Assembly: GCA_024460105.1 (NCBI GenBank)
Contig: JANFXS010000007.1
Coordinates: 90,760 to 154,759 of the forward strand
Length of the DNA: 64,000 nucleotides
Origin: Anaerotignum faecicola
Lineage (GTDB): Bacteria > Bacillota > Clostridia > Lachnospirales > Anaerotignaceae
Direction: 5' to 3'
Shown here: positions 46,140 through 55,558 of the stretch, in pieces
Numbering within the stretch: the first letter of the stretch is position 1
How the letters are laid out: the number at the start of each line of letters is the position of its first letter
Position numbers and translations under genes: made by a program
The notes under the pieces: model-generated
Seen by the model: only the letters and a program-made list of their open reading frames with translations
Told to the model about the DNA's origin: nothing
The model's database searches: none

Positions 46140-46715
46140 TCAAATATTAATTGTATCCAAAACGCCTTTCAGGCAATTAAAAAATTCAACATATCCCTTT
46201 TCCGACAGATGACAACCATCTTCCTGCAGATATAATGTTAGATCTTCAATACCGCTTAAATGTTTATTAAAATCCGCAAGATATGTATTGTATTCATAAG
46301 AAATTTCCCTCACTGTACTGCAATATGGGGCAAGCCTGTCATTGTATGTCCAAGGCATGAAAACCGTATCGTCGACGGGAGGAGGGGTGATCATGATTAT
46401 TTTGCAGTCTTTATTCTTTAACCGTATTTCTTCAACCATTGCTTGCAAATTCAGTCTGTACTCATAAAGCGTCCTGTAAGCGCCTTCTCCCATTGCGCTG
46501 TCATTTGAACCGAATAAAAAAGTAACGATGTCGGGGTTGAATTTTAAAACGTCATTTTCAAATCTTTCAGCGGCTTCGCGCGTTGTATCGCCGTTTACAC
46601 CGCTGTTAATAAATTCCGTATCTTTATAGCAGTTTTTAAGAAGATGTTCAATATTATCTTTTGGCCATACTCCGTATCCGAAAGTCAGGCTGTCGCCAAA
46701 CAAAACAACTTTCAT
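46140..46715 (-). CDS. SGNH/GDSL hydrolase
   Basis: A protein of 191 residues. Block I is VVLFGDSLTFGYG with the catalytic Ser, block II Gly is in NSGVNGDTTREA, block III is FLFGSND, and block V Asp and His are in EDGCHLSEKGY. It is an esterase or acylhydrolase of unknown substrate. No signal peptide, so probably cytoplasmic. ATG at 46715 with GAAAGG 10 bases upstream. The gene starts 4 bases downstream of aroA. Confidence 0.9.
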   Translation of the reverse strand: MKVVLFGDSLTFGYGVWPKDNIEHLLKNCYKDTEFINSGVNGDTTREAAERFENDVLKFNPDIVTFLFGSNDSAMGEGAYRTLYEYRLNLQAMVEEIRLKNKDCKIIMITPPPVDDTVFMPWTYNDRLAPYCSTVREISYEYNTYLADFNKHLSGIEDLTLYLQEDGCHLSEKGYVEFFNCLKGVLDTINI

Positions 46716-46719
46716 ATTA

Positions 46720-48003
46720 TCAAAGCCTTTCAATATAATCATAAAAACCGGGAAATGATATGTCTGCACATTCCATTCCCTTTATAGTCGTTTCTCCTTG
46801 CGATGCCAAAGCGGCAACGGCAATACTCATTGCAATTCTATGGTCTCCGTAGCTTTCACATACGTTGCCTTTCAGCCTGTTGACACCGTTTATGACCATT
46901 CCGTCCTCAGTTTCTTCGATATCTGCTCCGAGCTTTTTCAGCTCGCATACGATGGTCTTAATACGGTTGCTTTCTTTAACTTTAAGTTCGCCGGCGTCTT
47001 TAATAACGGTTTTGCCTTCGGCCAAAGATGCGGCAACGGCGATAACCGGTATTTCGTCAATGAGCGACGGTATTATATCACCGCCTATTGTGATTCCTTT
47101 TAATTTAGAATATTTAACATGTATATCCGCAACAGGCTCCCCGCATACGACACGCTTATTTTCAACGGAGATATTCGCACCCATTTCATGTAATACTGAT
47201 ATAATGCCTGTTCTGGTTGGATTTACGCCAACATTATTTATCGTTATTTCAGAATTTTTGCAGATTGTACCGGTAACCAAAAAATATGCCGCGGAAGAAA
47301 TATCTCCGGGCACATGTATTTCCTTAGCGTAAAGTTCCTTTACAGGTGAGGAAATTATTTTGTTTCCGTCGCGTTTTATATCTGCGCCGAGATAGTTAAG
47401 CATTATTTCGGTATGGTTTCTTGTCGGTTCCGGTTCGATAATTTCCGTTTGCCCGTCGGCATAGAGGGAAGCCAACAGGATTGCGCTTTTAACTTGCGCG
47501 CTGGCTACATTCATTGCATAGCTTATACCTTTCAGCTTTTTGCCTTTGACGTTTACCGGAGCGAATAATTTATTGTCTTTAATTATGCCGGAGATATCAG
47601 CTCCCATTTCCCTGAGCGGAACGGCAACCCTCTCCATAGGGCGCTTTTGAATTGAATTATCGCCTGTTAATTTACAGTTGAAATCCTGCCCGCAAAGAAG
47701 GCCTGTCAAAAGACGGATTGTTGTGCCGCTGTTGCCGACGTCAAGTATTCCTTCAGGGGAAGAAAGGCCGTGAAGGCCTTTTCCATGAACAACGACGTCA
47801 GTTCCGCATACTTCAATTTCTATTCCCATTTTTTTAAAACATGAAATCGTAGACAGGCAGTCCTCGCCTGTCAAAAAACCTGATATATTCGTTCTGCCGT
47901 CAGAAATCGAACCGAACATTACCGCTCTGTGAGAGATTGATTTATCTCCGGGAACAGTAAAAACGCCTTTTAAGTTTTCTTTAGGGTATATTATAATATC
48001 CAT
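46720..48003 (-). CDS. aroA: 3-phosphoshikimate 1-carboxyvinyltransferase (EPSP synthase)
   Basis: A protein of 427 residues. It condenses PEP with shikimate 3-phosphate. Conserved parts are PGDKSISHRAVMFGSI, LDVGNSGTTIRLLTGLL, QKRPMERV and KESNRIKTIVCEL. The ATG at 48003 has GGGTGAT upstream. It is third in the aroF-tyrA-aroA order, which supplies chorismate and tyrosine. Confidence 0.97.
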   Translation of the reverse strand: MDIIIYPKENLKGVFTVPGDKSISHRAVMFGSISDGRTNISGFLTGEDCLSTISCFKKMGIEIEVCGTDVVVHGKGLHGLSSPEGILDVGNSGTTIRLLTGLLCGQDFNCKLTGDNSIQKRPMERVAVPLREMGADISGIIKDNKLFAPVNVKGKKLKGISYAMNVASAQVKSAILLASLYADGQTEIIEPEPTRNHTEIMLNYLGADIKRDGNKIISSPVKELYAKEIHVPGDISSAAYFLVTGTICKNSEITINNVGVNPTRTGIISVLHEMGANISVENKRVVCGEPVADIHVKYSKLKGITIGGDIIPSLIDEIPVIAVAASLAEGKTVIKDAGELKVKESNRIKTIVCELKKLGADIEETEDGMVINGVNRLKGNVCESYGDHRIAMSIAVAALASQGETTIKGMECADISFPGFYDYIERL

Positions 48004-48049
48004 TTTATCACCCGTAATCAAAATTATTATTAAATATTATACAGAAATT

Positions 48050-49147
48050 TTACTCTTTTGCATATACTTCGTAATTCATTTCTTTTAAAAGTTTAATGCT
48101 TTTTGCACGTTGTTCCTCGCTGTCAAATGAAATCTGCAAAACTCCGCATTCGTGTTCGCGGCTGTTTACAATGCTCATATTTTTTATATTTATATTATTG
48201 CTTGAAAACAGTACGGCAATAATTGCAATAGATCCTGGTTTATCCAAAACATCAATAACAATTTCATAACGTTTAACGAATGTGCCGGGAGTAGCGGCCG
48301 AAAATGAATCCCTGTACATTCTCGCGTGGTCGAAATACTCTTTAACGGCTTCTTTGTCGTCATTTTGTATGGATTTACGGACGTCTGCTATTACATTTTC
48401 AAGGTTTTCAAGCGCATTTAATATTTCATGCTTATTTTCAAAACAAATGCTTCCCCACATATCGGGACTTGACGACGCTATACGGGTTATATCTTTAAAT
48501 CCGCCGGCAGCTAAAAATTTCATATGTTTTTGCGGCGTATCCATAATACAGACGCTGTTGCAGAGGGCAGACGCTACAATATGCGGAACATGGCTTATGG
48601 AAGCTACTATGTAATCATGCTGGTACGGCGATACGATTACGGGTATTGCGCCAAGCGACGACAACGCTTTTTTAAACTCTTCAACTGTTCCGAGAGGGGC
48701 GTTTTCGGCAGGCGTAAGTATATAGTAAGCGTTTTCAAACAAATGCTCTTTAGAAGCGTTATATCTGTATTTTTCGCTTCCGGTCATCGGATGGCCGCCG
48801 ATATATATAAATTTGTCTGAAAAAGCCTTCATTTCGTCATATATATGTCCTTTTGTGCTTCCGACATCGCTTACTATGCAGTTTGGTGAAATATATTGCG
48901 ATAGTTTTTCGGCAAAACCGGCAATAGTGTTAACAGGAGTACATATAAATACAATGTCACAGTCGGCAAAAATTTCATTAACTGTGGTTGAATAACCGTC
49001 GATAACGCCTTCATTATATGCATCTATAAGTACGTCCTGATTTCTGTTTACGGCAACTATTGTTTGTATATTAAGACGATTTTTGAACGCTTTCGCAAGC
49101 GATCCTCCTATCAGCCCGAGACCTATTATGCCAACTTTGCCAAACAT
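48050..49147 (-). CDS. tyrA: Prephenate dehydrogenase with C-terminal ACT domain
   Basis: A protein of 365 residues. The N-terminal Rossmann motif is GIIGLGLIGGSLAKAF; the catalytic region includes GGHPMTGSEKYRY and ISHVPHIVASAL. The C-terminal ACT domain (about 290-365, EIVIDVLDKPGSIAIIAVLF) suggests feedback control by tyrosine. It converts prephenate to 4-hydroxyphenylpyruvate with NAD. Start and aroF stop share one base (TGATG). Confidence 0.96.
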   Translation of the reverse strand: MFGKVGIIGLGLIGGSLAKAFKNRLNIQTIVAVNRNQDVLIDAYNEGVIDGYSTTVNEIFADCDIVFICTPVNTIAGFAEKLSQYISPNCIVSDVGSTKGHIYDEMKAFSDKFIYIGGHPMTGSEKYRYNASKEHLFENAYYILTPAENAPLGTVEEFKKALSSLGAIPVIVSPYQHDYIVASISHVPHIVASALCNSVCIMDTPQKHMKFLAAGGFKDITRIASSSPDMWGSICFENKHEILNALENLENVIADVRKSIQNDDKEAVKEYFDHARMYRDSFSAATPGTFVKRYEIVIDVLDKPGSIAIIAVLFSSNNINIKNMSIVNSREHECGVLQISFDSEEQRAKSIKLLKEMNYEVYAKE

Positions 49148-50160
49148 CAGAATTTCCTCCCCATAAGTTCGATAAACGGTTTAATTTCTTTGCATAGTTT
49201 TCTGAAATCTTCAGGGTTCAGCGACTGGGGACCGTCGGAAAGGGCGATTGCCGGATTAGGGTGTACTTCAATCATAAGTCCGTCCGCCCCGGCGGCAACA
49301 GCCGCTTTAGCAAGAGGAGCCACATAATCCCTGACGCCTGTCGCATGGCTTGGGTCAACAATAACCGGAAGATGGCTTTTTGATTTTATGACCGGAACAG
49401 CGCTTAAATCGAGAGTATTTCTTGTGCTTGTTTCGTATGTCCTTATACCGCGTTCGCACAATATGACATTTTCATTGCCTTCGCTCATAATATATTCGGC
49501 GGCATTAAGCCATTCGTCTATAGTTGCGCACATGCCTCTTTTAAGAAGCACGGGGATGTTTGTTTTTCCCGCCGCTTTTAAGAGTTCAAAATTCTGCATA
49601 TTCCTTGCGCCTATTTGTATTATATCTACATATCCGGCAACAGCTTCGATTGCTTCTTTGCTTGTAACTTCACTTATGACTTTAAGCCCCGTTTTATTTC
49701 TTGCTTCGGCCATATACTTTAAACCTTCAACTTCAAGCCCTTGGAAGGAGTATGGGGAAGTCCTCGGTTTGTAAGCGCCTCCGCGAAGTATCTGGGCGCC
49801 TCCCGACAATACGGCTTCGGCCGTTTCAATCATCTGTTCGCGGCTTTCAACGGCGCATGGGCCGGCCATTATAACAAAACTGTCGCCGCCTATTTTAACG
49901 CTGCCCAAATCTATCACGGACGGATCGGGATGGAACTTTTTATTGGCCAGCTTATAGCTTTCGCTTACATGAACAATTTTTTCGACTCCCGGCATAAGCT
50001 GAGGGTTGCGTTCAAGGAAAATATTCTTGTTTCCTACAACTCCGATAATCGTTATTGCCTCGCCTTTCGATATATGGGCTTTAAGGCCGCAGTTTTCAAG
50101 GTTTTGGACTATATTTTTAATGTTTTCTTCAGTTGAATTCGATTTCATTACTATAATCAT
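49147..50160 (-). CDS. aroF: 3-deoxy-7-phosphoheptulonate synthase, type I-beta (AroF/AroG-like)
   Basis: A protein of 337 residues. A short N-terminal ferredoxin-like regulatory domain (about 1-65) precedes the KDO8P/DAHP synthase barrel. Signature segments are VIMAGPCAVESREQM, LRGGAYKPRTSPYSFQG and LPVIVDPSHATG. It makes DAHP from PEP and erythrose 4-phosphate at the entry to the shikimate pathway. GGGAGG lies 8 bases before the ATG. First gene of the minus-strand aro operon. Confidence 0.97.
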   Translation of the reverse strand: MIIVMKSNSTEENIKNIVQNLENCGLKAHISKGEAITIIGVVGNKNIFLERNPQLMPGVEKIVHVSESYKLANKKFHPDPSVIDLGSVKIGGDSFVIMAGPCAVESREQMIETAEAVLSGGAQILRGGAYKPRTSPYSFQGLEVEGLKYMAEARNKTGLKVISEVTSKEAIEAVAGYVDIIQIGARNMQNFELLKAAGKTNIPVLLKRGMCATIDEWLNAAEYIMSEGNENVILCERGIRTYETSTRNTLDLSAVPVIKSKSHLPVIVDPSHATGVRDYVAPLAKAAVAAGADGLMIEVHPNPAIALSDGPQSLNPEDFRKLCKEIKPFIELMGRKF

Positions 50161-50212
50161 TTAGAATTCCTCCCCTGTTGCACTTTAAAGTGTTAAAATA
50201 TTTGTTCCATTG

Positions 50213-50241
50213 ATTGTATATCTTTAAAAGCGTTATGTCAA
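50213..50241 (-). promoter_or_regulatory. Sigma-A promoter of the aro operon
   Basis: On the minus strand TTGACA, 17 bases, TACAAT, about 53 bases before the aroF ATG. No T-box was seen in the short leader. Confidence 0.8.
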
Positions 50242-50260
50242 TAATATTTATTTTAACTAA

Positions 50261-50289
50261 GGATATTTTATAACAGTATATCATATATT
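50261..50289 (+). promoter_or_regulatory. Candidate sigma-E-type promoter of the spoIIIA operon
   Basis: GGATATT, 14 bases, CATATATT resembles the mother-cell sigma-E consensus (ATA near -35, CATACA-T at -10) and lies just upstream of spoIIIAA. spoIIIA transcription by sigma-E is established in Bacillus subtilis; the match here is by eye. Confidence 0.55.
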
Positions 50290-50310
50290 AAAGAAAAGGG
50301 GGTACAAGCT

Positions 50311-51228
50311 TTGAGTATAAAGGATGAAATTATATTGGCTTTAGGCGGGAATATAAGGGAAGTTATTAAAAAAATGACCGAAAAGGAATTTGACAGCTGC
50401 GAAGAGTTAAGAATAAGAGCCGAAAGGCCCGTTTCAATAAAAATAAAAGGCAGATATATGTATTTGGATCATAACGGGACTCCCACGGAAGATTGCAGAA
50501 AAGGGTTTTGCGCCAGTATGAAAGATATAGGGCTTACCATGGAAATACTAAGCGGATATTCGCTTTACGCCTACAGCGAAGAAATTAAACGCGGCTTTAT
50601 AACAATAAACGGAGGTCATCGTGTCGGCCTTTGCGGAAACGTAATTGTAAATAATAACGAAATAACGGATATAAGACGCATAACAAGCCTTAATTTCCGT
50701 ATAGCGCATCAGGTTAAAGGATGTGCGGAAAAAATAATGCCTTACATAATAAATAAGAATACTGCTATCATTTCCCCGCCAGGATGCGGAAAAACAACTC
50801 TTTTAAGGGACATTATAAGACTTTTGAGCAACGGAGGCGCGACTGTAAGCGTAGTTGATGAAAGAAGCGAAATAAGCGGGGGATACGGAGCTTCCGTTAA
50901 AAATGACTGCGGTATAAATACAGATATATTAAACGGATGCCCAAAGCAAAAAGGTATGGAAATGCTTTTGAGGAGTATGGGCCCGCAGTATATAGCAGTT
51001 GATGAAATAGGCGGAGTTGAAGACGGGAGAATAATAGCCGAAACGGTTACATGCGGCGTAAAGGTAATATGTACGGCTCACGGAAGTACGGCCAGCGACA
51101 TATTTAACAGGCGGGCGTTAAAAGAATTGAAGGAAAACAAAACTTTCGATGTTTACATTTTTTTGCAGGGAGTAGGCAATATTAAGTGCATAACCGACAG
51201 CAATTTTAACGAAATCGGAAAGGTGTGA
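50311..51228 (+). CDS. spoIIIAA: Stage III sporulation protein AA (ATPase)
   Basis: A protein of 305 residues. A secretion-type ATPase of the SpoIIIA-SpoIIQ channel between mother cell and forespore. Walker A is ISPPGCGKTTLLRD and the Walker B-like segment is QYIAVDEIGGVED; VVDERSEI is also conserved. TTG start at 50311 with AAGGGGG upstream. First of eight genes in standard order. Confidence 0.97.
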   Translation: MSIKDEIILALGGNIREVIKKMTEKEFDSCEELRIRAERPVSIKIKGRYMYLDHNGTPTEDCRKGFCASMKDIGLTMEILSGYSLYAYSEEIKRGFITINGGHRVGLCGNVIVNNNEITDIRRITSLNFRIAHQVKGCAEKIMPYIINKNTAIISPPGCGKTTLLRDIIRLLSNGGATVSVVDERSEISGGYGASVKNDCGINTDILNGCPKQKGMEMLLRSMGPQYIAVDEIGGVEDGRIIAETVTCGVKVICTAHGSTASDIFNRRALKELKENKTFDVYIFLQGVGNIKCITDSNFNEIGKV

Positions 51229-51233
51229 TTTTA

Positions 51234-51755
51234 ATGTTGGTTAAAGCCGTTGGCGCGGCGGCAGTTTTAGTAAGCAGTTATATATTGGGCCTGTATTTTT
51301 CAAAATCAGGCTATTTCAGGCAGCATGATTTGGAACAGCTTAAAAAAGCGGCGACTATTTTCCGGGCGGAGCTTTTATATTCTTCATCGCCTTTATTTGA
51401 AGTTTTCAATCAAATTTCCATCAGAACTACGGGAGCTGTTTCTATGATATTTAAAGAAGCTTCGGAATCATTCGAAAAGAGAAATGGGGTTTCTGCCGAA
51501 GAAATTTGGGCTAATTCGATAATAAAGGAAAGCGGACATGCATATTTTAATTCAGAGGATATAGAAAACATGTTTTCTTTCGGAAGGACGCTTGGATTTG
51601 CCGATAAATCCCAACAAGCTGACAATGCCGCGATATTGATAAGCTATATAGAAAGCGCCCAAGAAGAAATACGTGAAAAGCGAAGAACCGAAGAAAGACT
51701 CTATAAAGCCCTCGGTCTGCTCGGAGGCATTATGGTTTGCGTGATATTGTTTTAA
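51234..51755 (+). CDS. spoIIIAB: Stage III sporulation protein AB
   Basis: A protein of 173 residues with an N-terminal membrane segment and a C-terminal hydrophobic anchor (ALGLLGGIMVCVILF), resembling GspF-type platform proteins. ATG at 51234, 5 bases after the spoIIIAA stop, with AAGGTG 8 bases upstream. The GTG at 51225 overlaps that site. Confidence 0.94.
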   Translation: MLVKAVGAAAVLVSSYILGLYFSKSGYFRQHDLEQLKKAATIFRAELLYSSSPLFEVFNQISIRTTGAVSMIFKEASESFEKRNGVSAEEIWANSIIKESGHAYFNSEDIENMFSFGRTLGFADKSQQADNAAILISYIESAQEEIREKRRTEERLYKALGLLGGIMVCVILF

Positions 51756-51768
51756 AGGGGGGATTTTG

Positions 51769-51963
51769 GTGGAGATTAATATTGTTTTTCAAATAGCGGC
51801 GGCAGGAATACTTATTGCCGTTTTAAATCAGGTGCTTATAAGAGCGGGAAGGGAAGAACAGGCAATGATGACTACTTTGGCCGGGCTTGTAGTTGTTTTA
51901 TATTGGGTAATTCAGTACATAAGCGCCCTCTTTGAAACAGTTCAGACTCTTTTTAAATTTTAG
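51769..51963 (+). CDS. spoIIIAC: Stage III sporulation protein AC
   Basis: A 64-residue protein with two transmembrane helices, normal for SpoIIIAC (IAAAGILIAVLNQVLIRAGR is characteristic). Part of the membrane platform of the SpoIIIA channel. GTG at 51769 is preferred over TTG 51766 because AAAGGGGGG ends 6 bases before it. Confidence 0.95.
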   Translation: MEINIVFQIAAAGILIAVLNQVLIRAGREEQAMMTTLAGLVVVLYWVIQYISALFETVQTLFKF

Positions 51964-51976
51964 GAGCGGGTGCGAT

Positions 51977-52360
51977 ATGGAGATACTGCAAATTGTTATT
52001 TTGGGAATAGTTGCCACGCTTTTGTCTGTAAGCCTGAAAAACAGCAGCCCTAATTTCAGCCTTCTAATCGGCCTTGTAACCGGCATATTAATATTCCTTT
52101 TCATGGCGGAATACCTAAAAAAGGTACTTGATATTTTAATTAATTTAACACAAAGTGCGGGCGTCAACGGCGCATATATCGAGGTTGTCCTGAAAATAAT
52201 GGGTATTGCTTACATATCGAGATTTGGGGCCGAGCTTTGCAAAGACGCCGGCGAAAGCGCTGTGGCCGCAAAAATAGATTTAGCCGGAAAAGTCCTTATA
52301 GCTGTTGTATCTTCTCCGGTTATACTTGCGCTTATGGAAATGGTGCAAAATTTTATATAG
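51977..52360 (+). CDS. spoIIIAD: Stage III sporulation protein AD
   Basis: A protein of 127 residues with four hydrophobic helices. Family segments include MGIAYISRFGAELCKDAGE and LAGKVLIAVVSSPVI. Membrane component of the SpoIIIA complex. ATG at 51977, preceded by GGAGCGGGTGCGAT, 13 bases after spoIIIAC. A longer frame from 51932 overlaps spoIIIAC and is not favoured. Confidence 0.95.
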   Translation: MEILQIVILGIVATLLSVSLKNSSPNFSLLIGLVTGILIFLFMAEYLKKVLDILINLTQSAGVNGAYIEVVLKIMGIAYISRFGAELCKDAGESAVAAKIDLAGKVLIAVVSSPVILALMEMVQNFI

Positions 52361-52372
52361 GTGGTTTTGCTT

Positions 52373-53503
52373 ATGATAAAAAGGATAATATGCTTAACGT
52401 TTTTAATAGCAATAGCCTTGATATTTCCTCAAAAAGTACATGCGGAAGAAATAGATACTGTTATCGGGGTACAGTTGGACAAGCTGGGGCTTGAGGAAGT
52501 AGACGGGGCGGCCGGGGATATTTTTGAAGAAAGCGGGTTCAGTTTAAGCGAAACCGTAAGGGGAATAGCCGCAAACGGATGGCAGATTTCTTTAAGCGAT
52601 ATTTTATCTGCGCTTGTGCAAAATATATTTTCCGAGATATTTTTACAGATTTCCCTTATGAGAAGGATATTATTTATAGCAATTTTATGCGGTTTTTTAA
52701 AATCTCTTGAGGATTCGTTCGGCGGCAAGGCGGCTTCTGAGCTAGGGTTTTATATATGTTATATACTGCTTATTTACATAGTAATGACGTCTTTTTATGA
52801 CAGCGCGCAGATGGTTATCAATACGGCGGATGAACTTATTGTTCTTTTAAAGGCAATGCTTCCGACGTTTATAACGCTTCTGACGCTTTCCGGCGGCGCG
52901 GTTCAGGGAGGCGTTATGGGGCCGTTTATAATGGGTTCCGCCGGTATTATATCGTATGCCATAAGAATTATAATAGTGCCGGCAATAGGGCTTACGGCAA
53001 TGCTTAAGATTGCTAATAACATATCTGACAAAGGCATATTATCAAATTTGAGCGGCTTGATGGAAAAAATAATTTCTATCTGCCTTAAAGGATGCGCTTT
53101 CGGCTTTATGGCTGTGTGTACCCTTCAAAGGACAGGCGCATCCGGCATAAACGGCGTTATTGCAAAAACGGCTAAATCGGCAGTGGGCGCCGTACCGGTT
53201 GTAGGCGACGTTATGGAGGGGGCGATTGACACGGCTGCGAATTTAACAGGGCTTTTAAGGGGCTCTCTCGGTATTGGAACGGCTATTTTAATTGTAACTG
53301 TTGTTTTAACTCCGGTAATTAAGCTTGGGGTTATATGGCTTATTTACAAATTTGCAGCGGCGGTTATAGAACCGGTTTCAGAACCCAGGCTTATAAAAGC
53401 TTTAAGTGCGGCTGGAGACTTTTCGGCGCTGTTGATTGGGGCGCTTTTTGTTGTTGCGGTTATGTTTATTTTTTCGGCTATTATACTTTTAACTGCCGTT
53501 TAA
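52373..53503 (+). CDS. spoIIIAE: Stage III sporulation protein AE
   Basis: A protein of 376 residues with an N-terminal signal or anchor (about 1-22) and roughly eight membrane helices. The segment LPTFITLLTLSGGAVQGG and the VVGDVMEGAIDTAANL region are typical. Probable channel-forming component of the SpoIIIA apparatus. ATG at 52373 with AGGTGG 8 bases upstream. Confidence 0.95.
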   Translation: MIKRIICLTFLIAIALIFPQKVHAEEIDTVIGVQLDKLGLEEVDGAAGDIFEESGFSLSETVRGIAANGWQISLSDILSALVQNIFSEIFLQISLMRRILFIAILCGFLKSLEDSFGGKAASELGFYICYILLIYIVMTSFYDSAQMVINTADELIVLLKAMLPTFITLLTLSGGAVQGGVMGPFIMGSAGIISYAIRIIIVPAIGLTAMLKIANNISDKGILSNLSGLMEKIISICLKGCAFGFMAVCTLQRTGASGINGVIAKTAKSAVGAVPVVGDVMEGAIDTAANLTGLLRGSLGIGTAILIVTVVLTPVIKLGVIWLIYKFAAAVIEPVSEPRLIKALSAAGDFSALLIGALFVVAVMFIFSAIILLTAV

Positions 53504-53520
53504 AAGAAAGGAAAAGTGTA

Positions 53521-54033
53521 ATGATTGAGTTTTTCAGCGCATATATAAAAACTATAGTATCTCTGCTTCTGCTGTCGGTTTTCGCTGAAATTTTAATGCC
53601 GGAAGGAGGATACAAGAAATATATAAAGCTATTAACCGGACTTATAATCACTCTTACCGTACTGAACCCAGTTACATATATTTTGGGGATGAGTGAAGAT
53701 AGGCTTTATGGGGTTGTGGAAAGGAATACGGAAGAAATATTGGGAAACACATTCGACTTTAAAATGCCTGAAAATACGGAAACGCTTGAAATGAGTTTTT
53801 ATAAGGATGAATTATCTGCGCTTATATCAGGCGATTTGCAGAAAAGGGGGATTGAAGCGGCGGAAGTATCAATTACAGCGGACGAGGATATAAACAGTGA
53901 CGGATACGGGGGAATAATTGAAGTTATAATTTATGTATCGGGGAATAAAAATGAAAGTGACAGAAAAACTAGAGATTTCATAAGTGGAAAATACGGTGTG
54001 CCAAACGAAAATATTGAGTTTATATACCAATGA
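53521..54033 (+). CDS. spoIIIAF: Stage III sporulation protein AF
   Basis: A protein of 170 residues. Two N-terminal membrane helices include the conserved AEILMPEGGYKKYIKLLTGL, followed by a C-terminal ring-building-like domain. ATG at 53521 after AAAGGAAAAGTGTA. The frame extends upstream inside spoIIIAE but without a ribosome binding site. Confidence 0.94.
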   Translation: MIEFFSAYIKTIVSLLLLSVFAEILMPEGGYKKYIKLLTGLIITLTVLNPVTYILGMSEDRLYGVVERNTEEILGNTFDFKMPENTETLEMSFYKDELSALISGDLQKRGIEAAEVSITADEDINSDGYGGIIEVIIYVSGNKNESDRKTRDFISGKYGVPNENIEFIYQ

Positions 54034-54043
54034 GGTGAACAAA

Positions 54044-54601
54044 ATGGAAAAAAACATAATTCTTAATTTTTTAAGAAAAGATAGTAAAAAGCTTAAAACA
54101 GACATTGCGGCGGTTTTCATTACAGGGATATTGCTTATTATAGTTGGCAACGGTTTTCTGGGCATGAATAAAAATCTGCCGGCAAAGACTGTTGTTTCTG
54201 ACAAAACAGAAAGCGGCGGTCAGGATAATGAATATGAAAACCTCGAAGCAAGGATGAGTTCCATTTTCTCTAAAGTTGAAGGTGCCGGTGAAGTTGAAGT
54301 AATGATAACACTAAAATCCGGAAGTGAAATTGTTGTTGCCCAAGAAGAAAAACTAAGCGAAAGAACAGATACAAACGGCGAAGAAAAAAGCCGCGAAATA
54401 AAGGCAACCCTTCTTGACAGTACGGGAGGGACTAACGCCCCGCTTATATTGAAAGAAAATTCGCCCGAGATTGAGGGGGTTGTGATAATAGCCCAAGGCG
54501 GAGACGACGTTATTGTGAAAGAATCCCTTACAAAAGGGGCTCAGGCGCTTCTTAATGTTCCGGCACATAAAGTTGAAGTTTTTAAAATGGTTAAAAAGTG
54601 A
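54044..54601 (+). CDS. spoIIIAG: Stage III sporulation protein AG
   Basis: A protein of 185 residues. One transmembrane helix (about 22-42, AVFITGILLIIVGNGFLG) and a ring-building-motif domain with the family segment LEARMSSIFSKVEGAGEVEVM. In Bacillus, SpoIIIAG forms a large ring in the intermembrane space. ATG at 54044 with GAGGTGA upstream, 10 bases after spoIIIAF. Confidence 0.95.
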   Translation: MEKNIILNFLRKDSKKLKTDIAAVFITGILLIIVGNGFLGMNKNLPAKTVVSDKTESGGQDNEYENLEARMSSIFSKVEGAGEVEVMITLKSGSEIVVAQEEKLSERTDTNGEEKSREIKATLLDSTGGTNAPLILKENSPEIEGVVIIAQGGDDVIVKESLTKGAQALLNVPAHKVEVFKMVKK

Positions 54602-54654
54602 TTTTGCCGCGCTAACGGCGGCTAATGATATTAAAAAGCTAAGGGGGTACATAA

Positions 54655-55329
54655 ATGTTTCCTGTAAGAAAAAACCAAATTATAGTAACAACGCTTGTAG
54701 TAATGGTAGCTGTAGCCGGGTATCTTAATTTTACCCATACAGACGCCGTTGAAATGTCATCGGCCGATACTGACGTAGGCTTCAATTACGAGGCCCTTAT
54801 TGACGATAGTTCGGATATTACGGTTTTGGCCGATGATGAGGACACAGCCGAAGTTGCCGATGCCGGAAGTGAACAGGCGTCGGAAACAGGCCTTGATCCG
54901 CTTACGGCGGAAGCGGATTATACGTCTGAGGACGACGACACGGGGGCTGCTGTTTTTGTTAACGCATCGGAAGATGCAAGTACATATTTTGTTCAGGCAA
55001 AGCTTGAAAGAGAGCAGTCGAGGGCAAAACAGAAAGACATACTTACAGAAATGATAAATAATGAAAACCTCGACGCCGAACAAAAAGCCGATTTCGCAAA
55101 AGGAATGCTTGATATACAGCAAAGGATTGAAAAAGAAACGGCTGCAGAGGCTATGATTAAAGCGAAAGGTTTTAATGAAGCCTATGTAAGAATTGACGAC
55201 GAAACTGTTGACGTTGTTGTTAACGCGCAGGAAATAACCGACGCTCAGGCAGCCCAGATACAGGACATCGTGAAACGCAAAACAGGTTTTTCGTCTGACA
55301 AAATAAGAATCAGCACAGTAAAAAAATAG
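54655..55329 (+). CDS. spoIIIAH: Stage III sporulation protein AH
   Basis: A protein of 224 residues. N-terminal membrane anchor (about 7-25), an Asp/Glu-rich linker longer than in Bacillus, and a C-terminal YscJ/FliF-like domain (KGFNEAYVRIDDETVDVVVN and ITDAQAAQIQDIVKRKTGF) that pairs with SpoIIQ across the septum. AAGGGGG precedes the ATG. Last gene of the operon; a terminator follows within 150 bases. Confidence 0.95.
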   Translation: MFPVRKNQIIVTTLVVMVAVAGYLNFTHTDAVEMSSADTDVGFNYEALIDDSSDITVLADDEDTAEVADAGSEQASETGLDPLTAEADYTSEDDDTGAAVFVNASEDASTYFVQAKLEREQSRAKQKDILTEMINNENLDAEQKADFAKGMLDIQQRIEKETAAEAMIKAKGFNEAYVRIDDETVDVVVNAQEITDAQAAQIQDIVKRKTGFSSDKIRISTVKK

Positions 55330-55474
55330 TTTGACTTTGAAATACCGTCCGATTGCAATCATTGCTTTTTCAATGGCTATGGTTGAATACTTCAGTATTT
55401 CAGAAGAAAAATTTATAAATGTAATGCGTGCTTTTGCAGTTTTCCGCTGTCAGGGAGATATGAATACGATAATA

Positions 55475-55525
55475 AAAAGCCTTTGCTTAAACTGGGAACC
55501 AGTTTGACTAGGGCTTTTTATTTTT
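55475..55525 (+). terminator. Intrinsic terminator after spoIIIA operon
   Basis: An inner perfect hairpin AAACTGG-GAA-CCAGTTT sits inside an outer stem AAAAAGCC/GGCTTTTT, followed by ATTTTTAAAA. Confidence 0.75.
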
Positions 55526-55558
55526 AAAACGTGGTATAATAAAGGAGATGTCTTGGAC

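Noticed and set aside
50161..50260. T-box leader upstream of aroF
   Set aside because: No T-box sequence or antiterminator is visible and the distance from promoter to start is only about 50 bases.
53335..53520. 62-codon N-terminal extension of spoIIIAF
   Set aside because: It overlaps spoIIIAE, has no ribosome binding site, and SpoIIIAF proteins start with the membrane helix beginning at 53521.
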